From DATDWC01 sp035289805 (GTDB taxonomy: Bacteria > Patescibacteriota > Gracilibacteria > Peribacterales > Peribacteraceae), in the NCBI GenBank assembly GCA_035289805.1, contig DATDWC010000014.1, positions 1 through 7,918 on the forward strand: a DNA stretch of 7,918 nt. Reading direction: 5' to 3'. How positions within the stretch are numbered: the first letter of the stretch is position 1; the number at the start of each line of letters is the position of its first letter. This document shows positions 5,051 through 7,918 of this stretch, piece after piece. The translations under genes were made by a program, and so were the position numbers. Under the pieces are notes generated by a model. It worked only from the letters and a program-made list of their open reading frames with translations. It was not told the origin of the DNA and did not search any database.

Positions 5051-7878
5051 GACTCTCTGCGATAGGAAAATGCCCACCCAATAGAAGCAGCAATGGGGAG
5101 GAGTGAAAGCCATGTCCACTCCCCAGAAATCATAAATTGACCAAGCACAACGAGCGGAAAGAAGAGAGGAATCACATGACCGGTCATGGCTACCCCCTGC
5201 CGCTTTAAGAGCTGGTAATAGAGAGCATAGGGCGAGGAAGTGAGCAACGTGAGAAAAAGGATGGCAGGCAAAAGGAGTGGCGATGAAAGGAGAGAAAATC
5301 CGGAGAGGAAGAGGAGTGGCAACGATAGGACAAAAGAGAACAAAGCAAGGAAGAAGACGAAAATGGGGTACCGACTCCGGATCGAATGCTCCAGCTGATA
5401 GCGTGTACTCGCGAGCGAGTAGAGCGCAAAACTTAAACCCGCTCCCAAGCCAGCCCATGGACCAAGAGAATGGAAAGGTTCTTCCTGGAAGAGAACAAGC
5501 AGGGAAGAAATTCCAAGTACGATCGTTGAGAGGAGGAACAGGAACGTACGATGACTGCGTTCAAATCCTTTTAAAGATGGCATGAATGCCAACACAGTAC
5601 CGAAGGTAATAAATACCGCGTACGAAATGACAGAAATGGATTGCAGGGCGAGGTACGTGAAGAACGCGGTGCAAAAAAGTCCTATCACCGAGACAAGCAA
5701 TGCCCGATCAAACGGCGAGATCAATTTGATGGAGGATTCCTTTCCCTGGGGAGTCAATCTCGAGCTTGCGAAGTATCCCGTGCTGAGCATGAGGAGAATA
5801 CCAAACCGGAGCACCGTGAGATCGTAGGGAGATGCCCCAGCATCCACAATCATCTTGGCTACGAGACAGTCCAAACTCCACAGGACAATGAGGAGCGGCA
5901 ATGCCAATCGTAACCACCAGTACTCCGAGGTCTGAATCACGCTTACCTTATCACCCACAATAGCAGTAACAGCGCTCTTGTAATCCTCTCGTTCCTTCTC
6001 CGAAAAAACAGCATTGAACACGTACCGGCGCTTACCTACAAACGGAAGCGGATAAATTCTGATTCCATGGATATGAGAACGGTATTCGTCGTAGATATCC
6101 ACAAGTTGCCGCAGTGCACCTATATTGTCATTCGGGAGATCGAAGGAAACTTTGTATCGCTTGGGAGTGGATGTATCTGGCGTACGCCTCGTCGGACGTG
6201 CTTGATTCGCTCGGAGGAGAATTGCATTCGCAATCTGTGAGGCTTCTACCTTTCCCTCTGCAATCGCAATCAAGGCTTCCTCGAGTGAAGAAAATCCCAC
6301 GGTTGCCACCTTGCTCCTCACGTACTCCTCCTTGAACTCTGCAAGAAATCCCTTCTTTTTTTCCTTCATGTTGGCATCCAGGAGGCTCCTCCCCTCCTCT
6401 ACTTTCTGTCCCCGTGATCTCTCCGTGAGTCCATCCCGTATCACGGAACTCGCAAGGCCGGTCTTCACGAAAGCAAGCCACTCACGCGAAAAGGTACGGT
6501 GCTTGCTGAATTCCACATCCAAGGAAGTGGCATTGGTGAGCGGCGCTTGGAACGAAACTTCCCTCCCATCGATTTTCACCGATCGGAGACGCAGAGCTTT
6601 TTCACTAAAGAAGTAGAAGGCACCATCGAGTGCCGTTGCCCCTTCGGGCAAGAGAATCGTTTGATCCCCCGGACCATAGATCACGATAGATTCGCCGAGG
6701 ATATCGCTCTGTAAGCTCTCCCAGAAATCTTCGCTTCGTTCCGAAGTTCGTTCCGAAAGTGGTGAGATGCGTTTAGACCATCCAAGGAATGAAGGGAGAC
6801 CCATTGGGCGATTCTGGAAGCACATCGTGGCAATGCCACGACGCGCATACTCATGCATCTCGCGTGTGCGGATCTTGCAGCGCACTCGCGTGCCATCCTC
6901 CAGAATCATCGTCGTGTGGAGTCCACGGTAATTATTGATCATCGGCGCATTGATGAAATCCTGGAACGAAAGGACTTCCCGCTGCCAGCACTGGTGGAGT
7001 GCACCGAGCGTCTGGTAGCAGGTCGCCGTATCTGCGCAGATGAAGACGATGGAGAATGGAGAAACACCTGTCACTGTACTGCCCCCTGCTTCGTACAATC
7101 GTTGGAGCTTGCGGAAGCGACTGGGTTCGTACAAAAGTTCAACCCGCGATCCGCCTTGAACTAGCGCAATTGCCTTCTTCATCTCTCCAATAATTCGCTG
7201 CGCCCGGCGTTCGCTCTCGGAACGGATCTTGAGCATCCCCTGAAGAAGCTCCGGAGTCAAAACTCCATGACAAAGTTCGGCAAGTTCATCGCGGAGATCC
7301 TGCAAGCTGAGCCGGTCTGCGATTTTGACGTAGACATCCTGCGTCTCCTGCGCGAGTGCGCGACGCTTCTCCTCCGAGAGGAATTCTATGGTCTGCATGT
7401 TATGGAGGCGATCCACGAGCTTAATCACCATGATCCGCACATCCTCCTGCATAAATGTGAAGAGTTTCCGGATTGTTTCGATCTGCCCTGTGAGTGTTGG
7501 CTGCTCCGAGAGATCTGCGTCCTCGAGTTTGGTGAGCGCATCAATCATCCGTTGGACGTTCTTCCCAAACTTCTCCTCGATTTCATCCTCAGAGAGATCC
7601 GTATCCTCCAGCGCATCATGGAGAAGTGCCACAATGATCGTATCGGCATCCCCTCCCATATCCGCAAGGATGTGGGCTACCGCAATCGGATGAGTGAAGT
7701 ACGGCTCTCCGGACTTCCTCAATTGTCCTTCGTGCATTTTGGCACCAAGCTCAAATGCCTCATGCACCTTCTTCTGTTCTTCGGTGCCGAGGTATCGAAT
7801 ATGGGACTGGAACGCCGCCCAGGAGAACGATGACGAAGCTTTGGCGTGGCTCCCTTTCATAGCGTCCGAGTATACCAT
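5038..7878 (-). CDS. RelA/SpoT homologue (predicted (p)ppGpp hydrolase) fused to an EamA-like membrane domain
   Basis: Bifunctional-type stringent-response protein of 946 residues. Domains in order: HD hydrolase (about 30-200) with THPIAVA (H63), HDALEDT (H87, D88, E91, D92) and VDRLHN (D156, N160), the complete metal and catalytic set; a degenerate synthetase domain (about 240-355); TGS (397-459, ending in SREWLAFVKT); a helical segment (490-555); an ACT-like domain (574-650); then ten predicted membrane helices (655-940) resembling two EamA/DMT repeats. The synthetase lacks the Mg-binding Asp (Ser273 aligned) and the Glu before QIRT (Arg333 in VRCKIRT), and the PKxNxYQS loop reads PMINNYRG. 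Prediction: hydrolyses (p)ppGpp and does not make it. RSH proteins normally end after ACT and are soluble. Coordinates give the longest reading; Met7 (7860) is a strong alternative start because an extended -10 box overlaps the first codons. No Shine-Dalgarno precedes either. Confidence 0.93.
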   Translation of the reverse strand: MVYSDAMKGSHAKASSSFSWAAFQSHIRYLGTEEQKKVHEAFELGAKMHEGQLRKSGEPYFTHPIAVAHILADMGGDADTIIVALLHDALEDTDLSEDEIEEKFGKNVQRMIDALTKLEDADLSEQPTLTGQIETIRKLFTFMQEDVRIMVIKLVDRLHNMQTIEFLSEEKRRALAQETQDVYVKIADRLSLQDLRDELAELCHGVLTPELLQGMLKIRSESERRAQRIIGEMKKAIALVQGGSRVELLYEPSRFRKLQRLYEAGGSTVTGVSPFSIVFICADTATCYQTLGALHQCWQREVLSFQDFINAPMINNYRGLHTTMILEDGTRVRCKIRTREMHEYARRGIATMCFQNRPMGLPSFLGWSKRISPLSERTSERSEDFWESLQSDILGESIVIYGPGDQTILLPEGATALDGAFYFFSEKALRLRSVKIDGREVSFQAPLTNATSLDVEFSKHRTFSREWLAFVKTGLASSVIRDGLTERSRGQKVEEGRSLLDANMKEKKKGFLAEFKEEYVRSKVATVGFSSLEEALIAIAEGKVEASQIANAILLRANQARPTRRTPDTSTPKRYKVSFDLPNDNIGALRQLVDIYDEYRSHIHGIRIYPLPFVGKRRYVFNAVFSEKEREDYKSAVTAIVGDKVSVIQTSEYWWLRLALPLLIVLWSLDCLVAKMIVDAGASPYDLTVLRFGILLMLSTGYFASSRLTPQGKESSIKLISPFDRALLVSVIGLFCTAFFTYLALQSISVISYAVFITFGTVLAFMPSLKGFERSHRTFLFLLSTIVLGISSLLVLFQEEPFHSLGPWAGLGAGLSFALYSLASTRYQLEHSIRSRYPIFVFFLALFSFVLSLPLLFLSGFSLLSSPLLLPAILFLTLLTSSPYALYYQLLKRQGVAMTGHVIPLFFPLVVLGQFMISGEWTWLSLLPIAASIGWAFSYRRESETV
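5059..5916 (-). other. EamA/DMT-like ten-helix membrane domain of the RSH protein
   Basis: This is the C-terminal part of the RSH fusion, residues about 655-940. Ten hydrophobic segments are visible, near 656-675, 685-703, 724-743, 746-766, 778-797, 804-823, 836-857, 862-885, 897-915 and 921-938. The first helix ends in AKMIVDAGASPYDLTVLRF, which resembles the start of EamA repeats (small residue, Lys, then SP...RF), and helices 3-4 carry ALQSISVISYAVF, like the AL.y.sA signature. DMT exporters of this fold move amino acids and other metabolites. The substrate is unknown, and transport activity cannot be shown from sequence. The junction after the ACT-like domain has no stop, start or frame change. 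Confidence 0.85.
6735..6758 (-). repeat. 12-bp tandem repeat in the RSH gene
   Basis: TTCGTTCCGAAG is followed by TTCGTTCCGAAA, two copies of a 12-bp unit that is itself nearly palindromic (TTCG...CGAA). It encodes SERTSERS in the linker between the synthetase and TGS domains and looks like an in-frame slippage duplication. Confidence 0.6.
7869..7877 (-). promoter_or_regulatory. Extended -10 promoter overlapping the first codons of the RSH gene
   Basis: On the minus strand TGGTATACT (7877-7869) matches the extended -10 form TGnTATAaT with one mismatch. The expected start, about 7861-7863, is 1-3 nt before ATG 7860 (Met7), so that codon would begin an almost leaderless mRNA and the upstream ATG at 7878 would not be transcribed from here. 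No -35 match is seen. Confidence 0.5.
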
Positions 7879-7898
7879 GATTGACAGGAGAAAGGGGA

Positions 7899-7918
7899 GA
7901 GGTTTGGAGGTTTGGAGG
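7899..7918. repeat. 8-bp tandem repeat at the right edge
   Basis: GAGGTTTG occurs twice in tandem, followed by GAGG, and runs to the window edge, so the full copy number is unknown. It lies about 20-40 bp upstream of the RSH start, where a -35 region or a regulator site might be. Confidence 0.45.

Noticed and set aside
7267..7833. A 188-residue plus-strand open frame opposite the HD domain
   Set aside because: It is antisense to the conserved hydrolase motifs, has no promoter, and its residues follow the complement of those motifs.
7881..7886. TTGACA on the plus strand as a divergent promoter leaving the window
   Set aside because: No -10-like hexamer follows at 15-19 bp; the downstream sequence is the GAGGTTTG repeat.

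Overview
The window looks like a chromosomal segment of a Candidate Phyla Radiation (Patescibacteria) genome, plausibly Peregrinibacteria-like. This is an inference from several features: an archaeal/eukaryotic-type IleS, large multidomain fusions, genes without Shine-Dalgarno sites, short palindromic repeats placed inside a gene, and a standard code in which TGA is a stop. Four genes are supported and together they fill nearly all of the window.

Layout. Positions 1-3404 (minus strand) hold the first 1134 residues of isoleucyl-tRNA synthetase; the gene runs off the left edge before its anticodon-binding domain. Two complete histidine-phosphatase (phosphoglycerate-mutase-like) domains interrupt its catalytic core, and the first of them also carries GC-rich palindromic repeats in frame. 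A 99-bp divergent intergenic region (3405-3503) separates ileS from two plus-strand genes: a 109-residue protein of unknown function (3504-3833) and a 366-residue Rossmann protein resembling a SAM-dependent methyltransferase (3919-5019). The latter converges, across an 18-bp gap and a hairpin, on a large minus-strand gene (5038-7878).

The large gene encodes a RelA/SpoT homologue with HD hydrolase, degenerate synthetase, TGS, helical and ACT-like domains. It is fused in one reading frame to a C-terminal ten-helix membrane module resembling an EamA/DMT transporter. The hydrolase residues are all present. Several catalytic residues of the synthetase domain are missing, so the predicted activity is (p)ppGpp breakdown at the membrane.

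How they may work together. IleS senses and consumes isoleucine, and the RSH protein adjusts the alarmone made when charging fails, so the two large genes belong to the same physiology. They are not an operon, because the plus-strand pair lies between them, and any functional link is inference. No start codon has a clear Shine-Dalgarno. At least two genes have a -10 box placed so that the transcript would begin at or within a few bases of a start codon, which suggests leaderless translation. No rRNA, tRNA, CRISPR, transposase or phage gene is visible, and no gene-free stretch exceeds 100 bp.
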